From contig NZ_AOLK01000021.1 of NCBI RefSeq assembly GCF_000336755.1, positions 188,253 through 252,252 on the forward strand: DNA of 64,000 nucleotides, written 5' to 3'. Below are positions 1 through 7,916 of this stretch, piece by piece. The notes beneath the pieces are model-generated. The model made no database searches. It saw only the letters and a program-made list of their open reading frames with translations, and was not told the DNA's origin. The stretch comes from Haloferax elongans ATCC BAA-1513 (lineage in GTDB: Archaea > Halobacteriota > Halobacteria > Halobacteriales > Haloferacaceae). The number at the start of each line of letters is the position of its first letter. The first letter of the stretch is position 1. A program made the translations under genes and the position numbers.

Positions 1-1
1 C

Positions 2-358
2 GCGCGGGCGGCACTGGCTGCGGTCGACCCCGAGTTCGAACCGTCGCTGTCACCCTACGAGTGGCGAGTCGTCGTCGGAGCCTCGTACGGACCGGGGCAG
101 TACACGTCTGCACCGGGGGCGTTCAAGGAACTCGCGCTCGCCCACCTCACGGCACCAAAAAACGCCTCGCTCACCAAGCTGGAAGAACGGCTCCTCGTCA
201 GGAAGGTGCTGCAGGCGCGGCCGTGGACACCCGTCGCCGAGGAACTCGGCTTCCATTCGACGGCGCAGTGCATGCGCGCCCTCGGAGACGCGTTCGAACC
301 GCTCGTGAACTACTACGGCACCGACGTTGCAGCCGCCGAACGGGAGCGCTACGAGTAA
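2..358 (+). CDS. 3' end of an unidentified protein (5' part outside window)
   Basis: An open frame enters from the left edge and runs 118 codons to a TAA at 356-358. The visible C-terminal part is soluble, with no membrane segment. Its last third (around EERLLVRKVLQ to AQCMRALGDAF) has the spacing of a helix-turn-helix, which hints at DNA binding, but I do not recognise the family. Haloarchaeal base composition and the acidic residues support real coding. The next gene starts three bases after this stop, so the two are probably co-transcribed. The product name would need the upstream sequence. Confidence 0.75.
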   Translation, partial: ARAALAAVDPEFEPSLSPYEWRVVVGASYGPGQYTSAPGAFKELALAHLTAPKNASLTKLEERLLVRKVLQARPWTPVAEELGFHSTAQCMRALGDAFEPLVNYYGTDVAAAERERYE

Positions 359-360
359 CC

Positions 361-525
361 ATGGCTGAATGCACTGAATCCGACTGCGACAACGTCGCGG
401 CGGTCAGACTCCACATTCCGTGGGCTGCCGATAGAGACGTCTGTCCGGGACACGCTCGGGCGCTCGCTCAGCAGGACGGGGTCGTCGCGATTCCGCTCGA
501 CGATGCAGAAGAAAACTGGTCGTAG
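361..525 (+). CDS. Small Zn-finger-like protein, 54 aa
   Basis: A 54-residue protein begins with ATG two bases after the preceding stop. It has a C-x4-C pair at residues 4 and 9 and a C-P-G-H at about residues 37-40, together giving three Cys and one His that could bind one zinc. Such short one-zinc proteins are common in haloarchaea and mostly uncharacterised. It is probably translated together with the gene before it. The cysteine/histidine pattern is seen directly; zinc binding is inferred. Confidence 0.7.
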   Translation: MAECTESDCDNVAAVRLHIPWAADRDVCPGHARALAQQDGVVAIPLDDAEENWS

Positions 526-536
526 GGTGGCTGGCT

Positions 537-1271
537 TCACCGGAGGCTGAAGGCCATCATCACTTCGTCGACGTACTCACCGTTTATCTTGTAGTGGTTC
601 TCGCGGACCGCCTCGGTCTCCCACCCGTGTTCTTCGAGGAACGTGATTGCGCCCTCGTTCGTGGCCGGAACGCTGTTGTACAGTTTTTCGAAGCCGTGTT
701 CGCGCGCCCAACGGACGCCGCGGTCGAGGAGTTTGCTCCCGATGCCGTGGCCGCGGAACTTGGAGCGTGTTCCGACTGTCAGAACGGCCGTATGGCTCAG
801 TTTCTCGGCTTCCGGCAGGTCGAGGTGGACCCATCCGGCGAGGTGGTCGTCGGTCGTCGCGACGAACACCATGCGAGAACTGAGTTCGTTGTGTCGCAGG
901 ACGACTTCCTCGTGGTCGATGATGTCTGCGACAGTCTCGGCTTCGATGTAGGTCCCTTCGTCGGCGACTTCGTGGATGGCCTCGACGAGACTTTCGAGGT
1001 CCACGTCCTGAGCCATCCGAATGGTCACGTCGAGGTCGTCGAGCGTGTGTACCTCCTCTTCGCCGGGCGCGTAGGCGACCTGCACGTGGTTTCCGACCTT
1101 TCGGATGTAACCGTCTCGTCGCAGAATCGTCAGGTGAGTCCCGAGTGCGGCCGGGTCGAAGTTAAGCGCGCGACGTACCTCGTCCTCGCGGACTGTTCCG
1201 TGGCGCTCGATGTACTCGTAGATGTCTTTGCGGTCCTTGTGGTCGAAGTTGAGACTGTCTGTGACTTCCAT
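537..1271 (-). CDS. Winged-helix / GNAT N-acetyltransferase fusion, 244 aa
   Basis: Residues 8-65 form a winged helix of the ArsR/MarR type (helix, turn, then a basic wing around RRDGYIRKVG). Residues 80-244 are a GNAT acetyltransferase with the acetyl-CoA motif RGHGIG at about 173-178 and a C-terminal FLEEHGW. The ATG at 1271 is preferred to the GTG at 1286, because a TATA-like element at 1293-1300 lies 27 bases before it and would give a leaderless mRNA. An inverted repeat (AATAACA/TGTTATT) brackets this promoter, so the protein may regulate itself. It is convergent with the small Zn-finger gene. The acetylated substrate is unknown. Confidence 0.88.
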   Translation of the reverse strand: MEVTDSLNFDHKDRKDIYEYIERHGTVREDEVRRALNFDPAALGTHLTILRRDGYIRKVGNHVQVAYAPGEEEVHTLDDLDVTIRMAQDVDLESLVEAIHEVADEGTYIEAETVADIIDHEEVVLRHNELSSRMVFVATTDDHLAGWVHLDLPEAEKLSHTAVLTVGTRSKFRGHGIGSKLLDRGVRWAREHGFEKLYNSVPATNEGAITFLEEHGWETEAVRENHYKINGEYVDEVMMAFSLR

Positions 1272-1278
1272 GGTACAC

Positions 1279-1307
1279 AATAACACCCATGGTTAATAAT
1301 TGTTATT
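1279..1307. promoter_or_regulatory. Inverted repeat, candidate autoregulatory operator
   Basis: AATAACA at 1279-1285 and its exact reverse complement TGTTATT at 1301-1307 are separated by 15 bases that hold the TATA element. A dimeric winged-helix protein bound here would block the transcription machinery. The repeat is seen directly; the operator role is inferred from its position and from the HTH in the downstream gene. Confidence 0.4.
1293..1300 (-). promoter_or_regulatory. TATA-like box of the winged-helix/GNAT gene
   Basis: The minus strand reads ATTATTAA, centred about 27 bases before the ATG at 1271. This is the expected archaeal box A distance for a leaderless transcript. It lies within the spacer of the inverted repeat 1279-1285/1301-1307. 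Confidence 0.55.
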
Positions 1308-1446
1308 CGTGATAGTAACGACACGAGAATCACCCACATGTCGGACGATGGCTGTTACACGTTGCAGAGTTCGTTTCTTTCAGTGAGGTCTGTAGCTGAC
1401 GCGTCCGTTCAAGAGTAACCCGTGGCGCAAGCGGACGCCGACGCAC

Positions 1447-1866
1447 TCACCGCCGCGCCGGGACGCACGTCAACAGTTGCGCCGTGTCGCGGACGTTGTG
1501 CGTCTTCAGCAGTATCTCTGCGGCCTCGCGGATGGTGAAGTCGGCGTCGAGGTCAACGCCGTAACACCGGGCGTACAGCGAGAGCCAGTCGTTGAGCGCG
1601 CGCTGGAGGAGCCGAAACTCGTCTTCTGTGAACGCGACCATCCGGCCGCCAGTCCGCGCCTCGATGTAGAGAGACACGGCCGGGCCGACGCCCTCGCGGG
1701 CGTACGACATCGCCTGCTCATCTGTGCGCTCCTCGTCCGGCGGCTCGAACGCCTCACGGGCTTCACGCGCCTCGGCCGCGAGGTCGCGGGCGCGCTGGCC
1801 GAATCGGGCGTGTTCCGGGTCGCGCTCGGCGTCCGCCGCGGGCTGCGGTGCAGTGTCTCCCGTCAT
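1447..1866 (-). CDS. Conserved haloarchaeal hypothetical, 139 aa, last gene of the etf operon
   Basis: A 139-residue acidic protein. Residues 15-45 are rich in Ala, Glu and Arg and likely helical. The C-terminal half (around EDEFRLLQRALNDWLSLYARCYGVD and EAAEILLKTHNVRDTAQLL) looks like a compact helical domain. There is no signal peptide and no metal motif. The ATG at 1866 follows the fixC stop by only four bases, so the gene is probably co-transcribed with the electron-transfer genes and may be an accessory factor of that system. The family is not recognised; the functional link rests on operon position alone. Confidence 0.75.
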   Translation of the reverse strand: MTGDTAPQPAADAERDPEHARFGQRARDLAAEAREAREAFEPPDEERTDEQAMSYAREGVGPAVSLYIEARTGGRMVAFTEDEFRLLQRALNDWLSLYARCYGVDLDADFTIREAAEILLKTHNVRDTAQLLTCVPARR

Positions 1867-1870
1867 CGAC

Positions 1871-3535
1871 TCACCCCTGATTGAACTCGACGCCCTTCCC
1901 GCCGCGCGGGTGAGTCCACTCCGTGTCGGCGACGACGGCGCAGGTTCCACACTCGACACAAGGCTGTGTGTCGAGGCTGACGACGCGTTCCTCGGAGCCG
2001 TTGGTTCGGACGAACTCCTCGCGGTAGCAACCGCCGCCGAAGTCGACCGCACTCACCGGACAGGCCGACACAGCGGCCCCACTCGCCTCGAAAGAGTTGT
2101 CGAGAACCGTGATGTGAGGGTTTCCGATGTCGGTGTCGTAGGTGAGGTTCTCGATGCGGGCTTCGAGGTCCGGCGGCGACACGTCGTTGGTCTCCCGTAT
2201 TCGCGTGCCGAGTTCCTCGGCGATGACTGTCGGGAGTGTGACGTACGGTGTTCGCGTGTCGGGAATCATCGACGAGAGCGCAGGCGTGTTGTAGAGGCGT
2301 TCGAGTTGCCCCGAGAGCGCCCGAACCCCGAACCGGCCGACCGACGACGTGAGGACGCTGTCGACGAGGTCAGTGACCGAGTCGCGCTCGGTGATGCCGC
2401 GCATCAGTTCGTATCCCTGCGGGCGGAGCTTCTGCATCACGCCCTCGCGCTTGAGCTTTTTCGCGTAGAGTGTTCCGGCGTCTTCCGGGCTGTTTCGGGA
2501 CTTCGCCTGCGCGTACGCCTCTGCTGCGAGCGCCCCCGCGCTGACGGCGTGGTTCATCCCCTTGATGATGGGGCCTTGCGCCTGCATTTGTCCGGCCGCG
2601 TCGCCGACGACCATGAGCCGGCCGAAGTGCGGTTCGCGGAGTGCGACCTTCTTCGAGTCGGGGACGAGCTTGGCACTGTACTCGACTTCGGTGTAGTCCT
2701 CGTCCAACCACTGGCCGAGAAGCGGGTGGGTCAGCATGGCGTCGAGCAGTTCGTGCGGTTCGGCGCGTTCCGCAACGAGGCTGTCGAGGTGGAAGACGGT
2801 GCCCAGCGACAGCGACTCACGATTCGTGTAGAGGAACCCACCGCCGCGGACGCCCGAAAACAGGTCGCCCGAGAAGAGGTGGGCCGCGCCCTCGTCTTCG
2901 CCCACGTCGAATCGGTCGGCGATGACGTCGGCGGGCATGTCGACGACTGCTTTGACGCCCTGGAACCACTCTTCGGGTTCGTCCCAGTCCATCAGCCCTG
3001 CGTCGCGGGCGAGTTCCGAGTTCACCCCGTCGGCGGCGACGATGACATCCGCCGTAATCGGGTCGAGTTCGTCCGTCGTGATGCCGACTATCTTCCCGTC
3101 TTCGCGGAGGAGACCGTTCACGTGAACGTCGGTCAAGAGGCCGCCACCGGCCTCGCGCGTTCGCTCGTGGACGCGCTCGGCCAGCCACGAATCCATCTTC
3201 CGGCGAAGGACGGCATCGGACCATTCGGTGTCGTGTTCGTGTAGTCGCGTCAGGTCGAACGATTCCACCTTCGAGCCCGCGATGTTGTGGATGCGGTAGG
3301 TGGTGATTGGTCGCTCGGCCGCCTCCTCGCGGAATCCGGGGAAGAGGTCGTCGATGGTGTATGGGGCCGACTCCTCGGCGTAGATGAGCCCGCCAGAGAC
3401 GTTCTTCGACCCCGCTTCGACACCGCGTTCGAGGACGAGCGTCTCGATTCCGTAGTTAGCGAATGTCGCTGCTGCCGCGGCACCGCCGGGGCCTGCCCCG
3501 ACGACGATTGCTTCGTAGTGTTCGTAGTCAGTCAT
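1871..3535 (-). CDS. fixC: ETF-quinone oxidoreductase FixC with C-terminal FixX-like ferredoxin domain, 554 aa
   Basis: This flavoprotein passes electrons from electron-transfer flavoprotein to the membrane quinone pool. The N-terminus holds the FAD-binding GAGPGGAAAA at residues 12-21, and a second FAD contact reads GDAAGQMQAQGP in mid-protein. The last ~70 residues carry SACPVSAV and QPCVECGTC, a FixX-like 4Fe-4S ferredoxin domain that is a separate gene in many bacteria. Its ATG overlaps the etfA stop (ATGA, 3532-3535), which indicates translational coupling. Whether the complex bifurcates electrons, as some FixABCX systems do, cannot be told from sequence. Confidence 0.93.
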   Translation of the reverse strand: MTDYEHYEAIVVGAGPGGAAAAATFANYGIETLVLERGVEAGSKNVSGGLIYAEESAPYTIDDLFPGFREEAAERPITTYRIHNIAGSKVESFDLTRLHEHDTEWSDAVLRRKMDSWLAERVHERTREAGGGLLTDVHVNGLLREDGKIVGITTDELDPITADVIVAADGVNSELARDAGLMDWDEPEEWFQGVKAVVDMPADVIADRFDVGEDEGAAHLFSGDLFSGVRGGGFLYTNRESLSLGTVFHLDSLVAERAEPHELLDAMLTHPLLGQWLDEDYTEVEYSAKLVPDSKKVALREPHFGRLMVVGDAAGQMQAQGPIIKGMNHAVSAGALAAEAYAQAKSRNSPEDAGTLYAKKLKREGVMQKLRPQGYELMRGITERDSVTDLVDSVLTSSVGRFGVRALSGQLERLYNTPALSSMIPDTRTPYVTLPTVIAEELGTRIRETNDVSPPDLEARIENLTYDTDIGNPHITVLDNSFEASGAAVSACPVSAVDFGGGCYREEFVRTNGSEERVVSLDTQPCVECGTCAVVADTEWTHPRGGKGVEFNQG

Positions 3536-5229
3536 CGCGTGTCACCTCCCTCGTTCGCCGTGTCTCCACCGTCGCTGGCGATAGCCTCCCCTAACTGTCC
3601 TTCTTTCAGCGCTTCGGTCAGACGCGGAAGCACTTCGAAGAGGTCGCCCTCGATGAAGTAATCAGAGAAGTCCCTGATTCGGGCGTTCGGGTCGGTGTTG
3701 ATGGAGACGATAGTGTCCGATTCGTCCATGCCGACCTTGTGCTGGACGGCACCCGAGATACCCGCCGCGATGTACAGTTTGGGCGCGACTATCTGGCCCG
3801 TCTCGCCGATTTGCCTGTCTTCGTGGGTGTACTGCTCGACGTGGCCGTCGAATTGGTACGAGCCGGTGACGATACCGCGGGTGACGCCGATTTCGGCGTC
3901 GTCGAACTGCCCCGCGAGTTCTTGGGCGAGTTCGATGCCCCGCGTGGGGTCGTCGCCGATACCACGGCCGACCGCGACGATAACGTCGTGTCCGGTCAGG
4001 TCGATTCCCTCGTCGAGTTGGTCGTAGTCGGTCACCGTGACGGTGAACCAGTCGTCGTCGAGTGGCGCGTCGTGTTCGACGACGAGTCCCTCACGCGCGG
4101 GGTCTGGGTCCGGGATGTCGAAGCTTCCGGGGATGACCGACGCGCCCTGTGGGTGGAACTCTCTGGTCGGGTTGTCGATACAGAGAATCGTCGAATACTC
4201 GAATCCGGAGAAGTCCGGGCGCTTCATATGGAGGATGCGCTCGAACTCCTTTTTCTCCCCGGCGACGCCGGTCTTGACGGGGTTCGAGATGACCTCTTCT
4301 GTGATGTAGAGCCCGGAGCAGTCGCTCGCGAGACCCGAGTCGAGTTCGCCCTGCACGAGCGCCGAGAGGTCGCGGCCGTTGTTCGTCGCCGGGAAGAGGA
4401 CGTACCGCGGCTTGTCGTAGTCGCGCCAGTCTTCGTCGCGGCCGCCGTGGACCTCGCCACCGTCGTGGCTCGCACCAGCCCGCGCCATGTCGCAGAACAC
4501 CTCTGTGTAGGCCTTGTGTTGGAACCGGCCGAGTCGGTCGTCTTCGCGGACGACGACCACGTCTGCGCCGTACTCGACGACGTCCTCGACGTGCTTCGAC
4601 ACGTCGTCGCCGATGAGGACCGCGACGACTCGTTCCTGTTCGTCGTAGTCGTCGTTGTACTGGTCCATCAGTTGACGGGCCTTGCCGAGCATCTCTTTGG
4701 ACACGTCGATGAGTTCGCCCACCTGTGTCTCGCAGTAAACCCACATGTCGCGGTAGACGCCACCGCGAAGCGCCCGAACGTGGCGTTTGTCCCGTGTCGG
4801 GTGGTCGAGGTTCGGGTGTCGCTCCTCGGGTGGGCGCTCGTCGATTTCGGCCTCGGCCGCCTCCTCGTCGCTTCCTTGTACCGAGTCGATACGGTTCTGG
4901 ATGAGACGCTTGACTGACCCGCGGTCTTCACCCGACTCCTCGCGTTCGAGGAGTGATTCGAGGTCCGAGATGTCGTCGATGTCTTGGAGCGCGTTCCCGA
5001 CGTCGGCCGCGCTCATCCCCGAGAGGTCGAGACTGTCGGCGTCGGCTGGCTCCTCGTCGTCCTCGGAGAACTTCTCGATGCGACTCTCGATGAGCGCGAT
5101 GGCCCCTGCACGGTTCTCGCCGCGGTGTTCCTTCTGGAGAATCTCTTCTAACTCGGCGACGTCGTCGATGTCCTTGATAGCTGGCCCGAGTTCTGCAATC
5201 TCGTAGTCTCCCGGGTCGAAGTCGGTCAC
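3532..5229 (-). CDS. etfA: Electron transfer flavoprotein alpha subunit with duplicated N-terminal helical repeats
   Basis: From about residue 158 this is a standard ETF alpha chain. The C-terminal FAD domain includes GVTRGIVTGS and PKLYIAAGISGAVQH, followed by SINTDPNARI. The first ~120 residues are an extra region with two copies of a ~42-residue unit (AIKDIDDVAELEEILQKEHRG and ALQDIDDISDLESLLEREESG), joined by acidic linkers. I chose GTG at 5229; a TTG at 5235 would overlap the etfB stop and add two residues. It pairs with EtfB as a heterodimer and delivers electrons to FixC. The role of the repeats is unknown. Confidence 0.92.
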   Translation of the reverse strand: MTDFDPGDYEIAELGPAIKDIDDVAELEEILQKEHRGENRAGAIALIESRIEKFSEDDEEPADADSLDLSGMSAADVGNALQDIDDISDLESLLEREESGEDRGSVKRLIQNRIDSVQGSDEEAAEAEIDERPPEERHPNLDHPTRDKRHVRALRGGVYRDMWVYCETQVGELIDVSKEMLGKARQLMDQYNDDYDEQERVVAVLIGDDVSKHVEDVVEYGADVVVVREDDRLGRFQHKAYTEVFCDMARAGASHDGGEVHGGRDEDWRDYDKPRYVLFPATNNGRDLSALVQGELDSGLASDCSGLYITEEVISNPVKTGVAGEKKEFERILHMKRPDFSGFEYSTILCIDNPTREFHPQGASVIPGSFDIPDPDPAREGLVVEHDAPLDDDWFTVTVTDYDQLDEGIDLTGHDVIVAVGRGIGDDPTRGIELAQELAGQFDDAEIGVTRGIVTGSYQFDGHVEQYTHEDRQIGETGQIVAPKLYIAAGISGAVQHKVGMDESDTIVSINTDPNARIRDFSDYFIEGDLFEVLPRLTEALKEGQLGEAIASDGGDTANEGGDTR

Positions 5230-5231
5230 TG

Positions 5232-6104
5232 TCAATCACCTCCCGCGGCGGCCGCGTCACCAGCAAGTGCGGACTGCATCGCTTCCAACACATCGTCCAT
5301 CGCCTCCGAATCGTCGGGGTCAACCATCGTCGCTTCGCGCTCTGCGGGTGCTTTCGGTATTGGGTCCACGGAGGAGACGATAGTCGGCGACCCATCGAGT
5401 CCGATGTAGTCCGGGTCGAGATTGACGTCGGTGTGGTCCCACACCGTCAGGTGGTCTTCGTAGTTTTCGGCGCGCGCTTTCGTCTCTTCGCGGAGGTCCT
5501 TCAGCGTGAGTCGGTCACCCGCCGAGCGATACGACGGGGCGAACTCCGGGTCGGTGACGACGAACGCCGGAAGCGACGTCTCAACCGTCTCTATTTCCTC
5601 GATATCTCCCTCGACGAGACGTTTCGCTCGCAGGATGCCCTCGTCTTCGTCGACATCCAGTGAGATGACGTGGGTGACAAGCGGCATGTCGAGACACCAG
5701 TTCGCCTGCGGTCCAGTGTGGCCCGTCTCCCCGTCGGCCGTCTTGAATCCGGCAAATACGATGTCTGGTTCGCCGAGTTTCTCGATGCCTGCGCTGAGTG
5801 TAATCGCCGTCGCCCACGTGTCCGCAGCGGCCATCTCACGGTCGGAGACGAGAAAGAGGTCGTCGGCGTACACCGACTCCATCGCCTCCTGTAGCACCTC
5901 CTTGTATCCCGGCGGTCCCATGCTCATCACGCTGACCCGACCGCCGTGTCGAACCCGTGTTTGCAGTGCGGCCTCCAGAGCGAACTGGTCGTTCGGGTTC
6001 ATCACCGTGGGCGTCTTCCCCCGTTCGAGGTGGCCATCCTCGTCGAACGATACCTGGCCTTCCCGGAAGTCAGGAACGCCTTTCGTGAGTACGACTGTGT
6101 GCAT
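5232..6104 (-). CDS. etfB: Electron transfer flavoprotein beta subunit, 290 aa
   Basis: The protein begins MHTVVLTKGVPD and has the ETF beta features DEDGHLERG, VMNPNDQFALEAAL and FAGFKTADGETGHTGPQ, with the AMP/FAD site in the last. It has the usual length for the family plus a ~35-residue acidic tail. It forms the ETF heterodimer with the next gene, whose start touches its stop. A TATA-like element on the minus strand at 6141-6148 suggests that the etfB-etfA-fixC transcript can start here, separately from the ferredoxin gene upstream. Confidence 0.94.
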   Translation of the reverse strand: MHTVVLTKGVPDFREGQVSFDEDGHLERGKTPTVMNPNDQFALEAALQTRVRHGGRVSVMSMGPPGYKEVLQEAMESVYADDLFLVSDREMAAADTWATAITLSAGIEKLGEPDIVFAGFKTADGETGHTGPQANWCLDMPLVTHVISLDVDEDEGILRAKRLVEGDIEEIETVETSLPAFVVTDPEFAPSYRSAGDRLTLKDLREETKARAENYEDHLTVWDHTDVNLDPDYIGLDGSPTIVSSVDPIPKAPAEREATMVDPDDSEAMDDVLEAMQSALAGDAAAAGGD

Positions 6105-6140
6105 TGAGAACTTCCCTCACGTTATTGTGGCCTCAGATTC

Positions 6141-6148
6141 ATAATAAT
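6141..6148 (-). promoter_or_regulatory. TATA-like box before etfB
   Basis: The minus strand reads ATTATTAT about 40 bases before the etfB ATG. This predicts a transcript with a leader of roughly 14 bases. It is an AT island within a GC-rich spacer. Confidence 0.45.
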
Positions 6149-6243
6149 CTTTTGTGCACTCCACACGGAAATTCAGCGAAGGCAGCGGCTCAACGGCCGC
6201 GAAACAGTGGAATAGTTGACGTTGCTCGGGCAGGACAGCGCGC

Positions 6244-6588
<345 letters not shown>

Positions 6589-6601
6589 TCATCGACGAGA
6601 C

Positions 6602-6608
6602 AATAAAT
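6602..6608 (-). promoter_or_regulatory. TATA-like box of the ferredoxin gene
   Basis: TTTATT on the minus strand, centred about 27 bases before 6578. It favours the shorter ferredoxin start at 6573. Confidence 0.45.
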
Positions 6609-6697
6609 CATACCCCGAATGACCGTCCGACACCCCGGTAGTGGGTTCGTCCTCCCGGTCGAATACGTGATTACCCTCCCGCTCGAACCGGCCCGAC

Positions 6698-7177
6698 ATG
6701 GACCTGTTCTTCTGGATTGCTATCGCCCTCCTCGTCCTCGGAATCGTCGGGAGTGTGCTCCCGTTGCTCCCGGGTGCGCTCCTCTCGGTCGTGGCCGTCC
6801 TCCTCTACTGGTGGTCGACGGGATTCTCAGACCCCGGTCTGCTCGGTGTCGTCGGCCTCCTGCTGGTTGGCCTCGTGGCCCTCGCAGCCGATTACGGGGC
6901 TGGCTTCGTCGCGGCCCGCGTCGGCGGTGCATCGAGTCGAACCTCGCTGCTCGCGGCGGTCGTCGGGTTCGTCCTCATGTTCGTCCTCGGCCCGCTCGGT
7001 ATCTTCGTCGGCGTCGCCGGGACCGTCTTCGTCGTCGAGTACCTCGAACACGAGGACGCCGAACAGAGCGGCCTTCGGGCACTCTACGCGACCGTGGGCG
7101 TCCTCGCCTCGTCGGCAGTGCAGGTGTTCCTGACGTTCTCGATGCTGGTTGGGTTCGTCCTCGCCGTCGTATTCTGA
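6698..7177 (+). CDS. DUF456-family membrane protein, 159 aa
   Basis: Nearly the whole protein is hydrophobic, with about four to five membrane segments. It shows the Gly/Pro-rich pattern of the DUF456 family: GSVLPLLPGALLS near residue 17, ADYGAGFVAARVGGASS in the middle and GPLGIFVGVAGTVFVVEYLEH after it. The function of the family is unknown. The gene is alone on the plus strand between two minus-strand genes. ATG at 6698 starts directly at the first membrane segment. Confidence 0.85.
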   Translation: MDLFFWIAIALLVLGIVGSVLPLLPGALLSVVAVLLYWWSTGFSDPGLLGVVGLLLVGLVALAADYGAGFVAARVGGASSRTSLLAAVVGFVLMFVLGPLGIFVGVAGTVFVVEYLEHEDAEQSGLRALYATVGVLASSAVQVFLTFSMLVGFVLAVVF

Positions 7178-7223
7178 ACTCAGTCCGCTGTGCCGTTGTG
7201 CCTGTGTGGTCCCGTCTTCCGAC

Positions 7224-7850
7224 TTAAACCTCCGCGACGACTCGGGCGGGTGCCCCGTCGGCATCGACGCGAAGCGGCATCACGAAGAGGTCGAACTGGC
7301 GGTCCACGGGGAGCGCGTCCAGCCCGCGGAGGTTTTCGACGATGAGTAGTTCCGAACCCAAGACCGCGTGGTGGACCGGGACGCCGTCGTTACCTGTTGG
7401 GTCGGGACTGAGCGCGTCGATGCCGACCGAAACCCCGTGGTCTGCACACCACTGCCCCGTCTCGGGTGCGAGCACCGGATGGTCGGTCATTCGCTCGGTT
7501 CCCCACTCGCGTTCCCAGCCAGTTCGAAAGACGAGGAAGTCCGTATCGTCGGCTATCCCATCGGGAATCGACCCGGGTCCGACGAGCTCTCCCGCGCCGA
7601 CATCGCGGCAGTCGACCGCTTGGGCCGTAAAGCGCAAGTCCGCCACCGCGTAGTCGTCGAGTGTTCGCCCGTCCGGTTCGGTGTGGGATGGTGCATCGAC
7701 GTGCGTCCCGGCGTGTGTTCCAAGTTCGAGACGCGAAACGCGATAGCCGTCGGTGTCGAAGTCCGCGTGCGATTCGACAGAGATGGGTGGGTCGCCGGGG
7801 TAGGTCGGCATCCCCGATTCGACGAGGCGAGTGAGGTCGACGAGCGTCAT
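7224..7850 (-). CDS. Cyclase-family metal-dependent hydrolase (kynurenine formamidase-like), 208 aa
   Basis: The metal-binding signature of the cyclase/formamidase family is present as H46-A-G-T-H50-V-D52-A-P-S-H56, and ATG begins MTLVDLTRLVESGMPTYPGD, typical of the family start. It is likely a zinc or manganese amide hydrolase. Members open N-formylkynurenine or related amides and esters, but the tryptophan-degradation genes that would confirm kynurenine formamidase are not nearby, so the substrate is open. The stop lies about 70 bases from the gltX stop side, but the two genes are not overlapping. Confidence 0.88.
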   Translation of the reverse strand: MTLVDLTRLVESGMPTYPGDPPISVESHADFDTDGYRVSRLELGTHAGTHVDAPSHTEPDGRTLDDYAVADLRFTAQAVDCRDVGAGELVGPGSIPDGIADDTDFLVFRTGWEREWGTERMTDHPVLAPETGQWCADHGVSVGIDALSPDPTGNDGVPVHHAVLGSELLIVENLRGLDALPVDRQFDLFVMPLRVDADGAPARVVAEV

Positions 7851-7916
7851 GGCTGTCCGTTCGTCGGTGGCCGTAAAACGAGTGTTCGTATCGAGCGGTT
7901 CGACGCGAGGGTCGAA

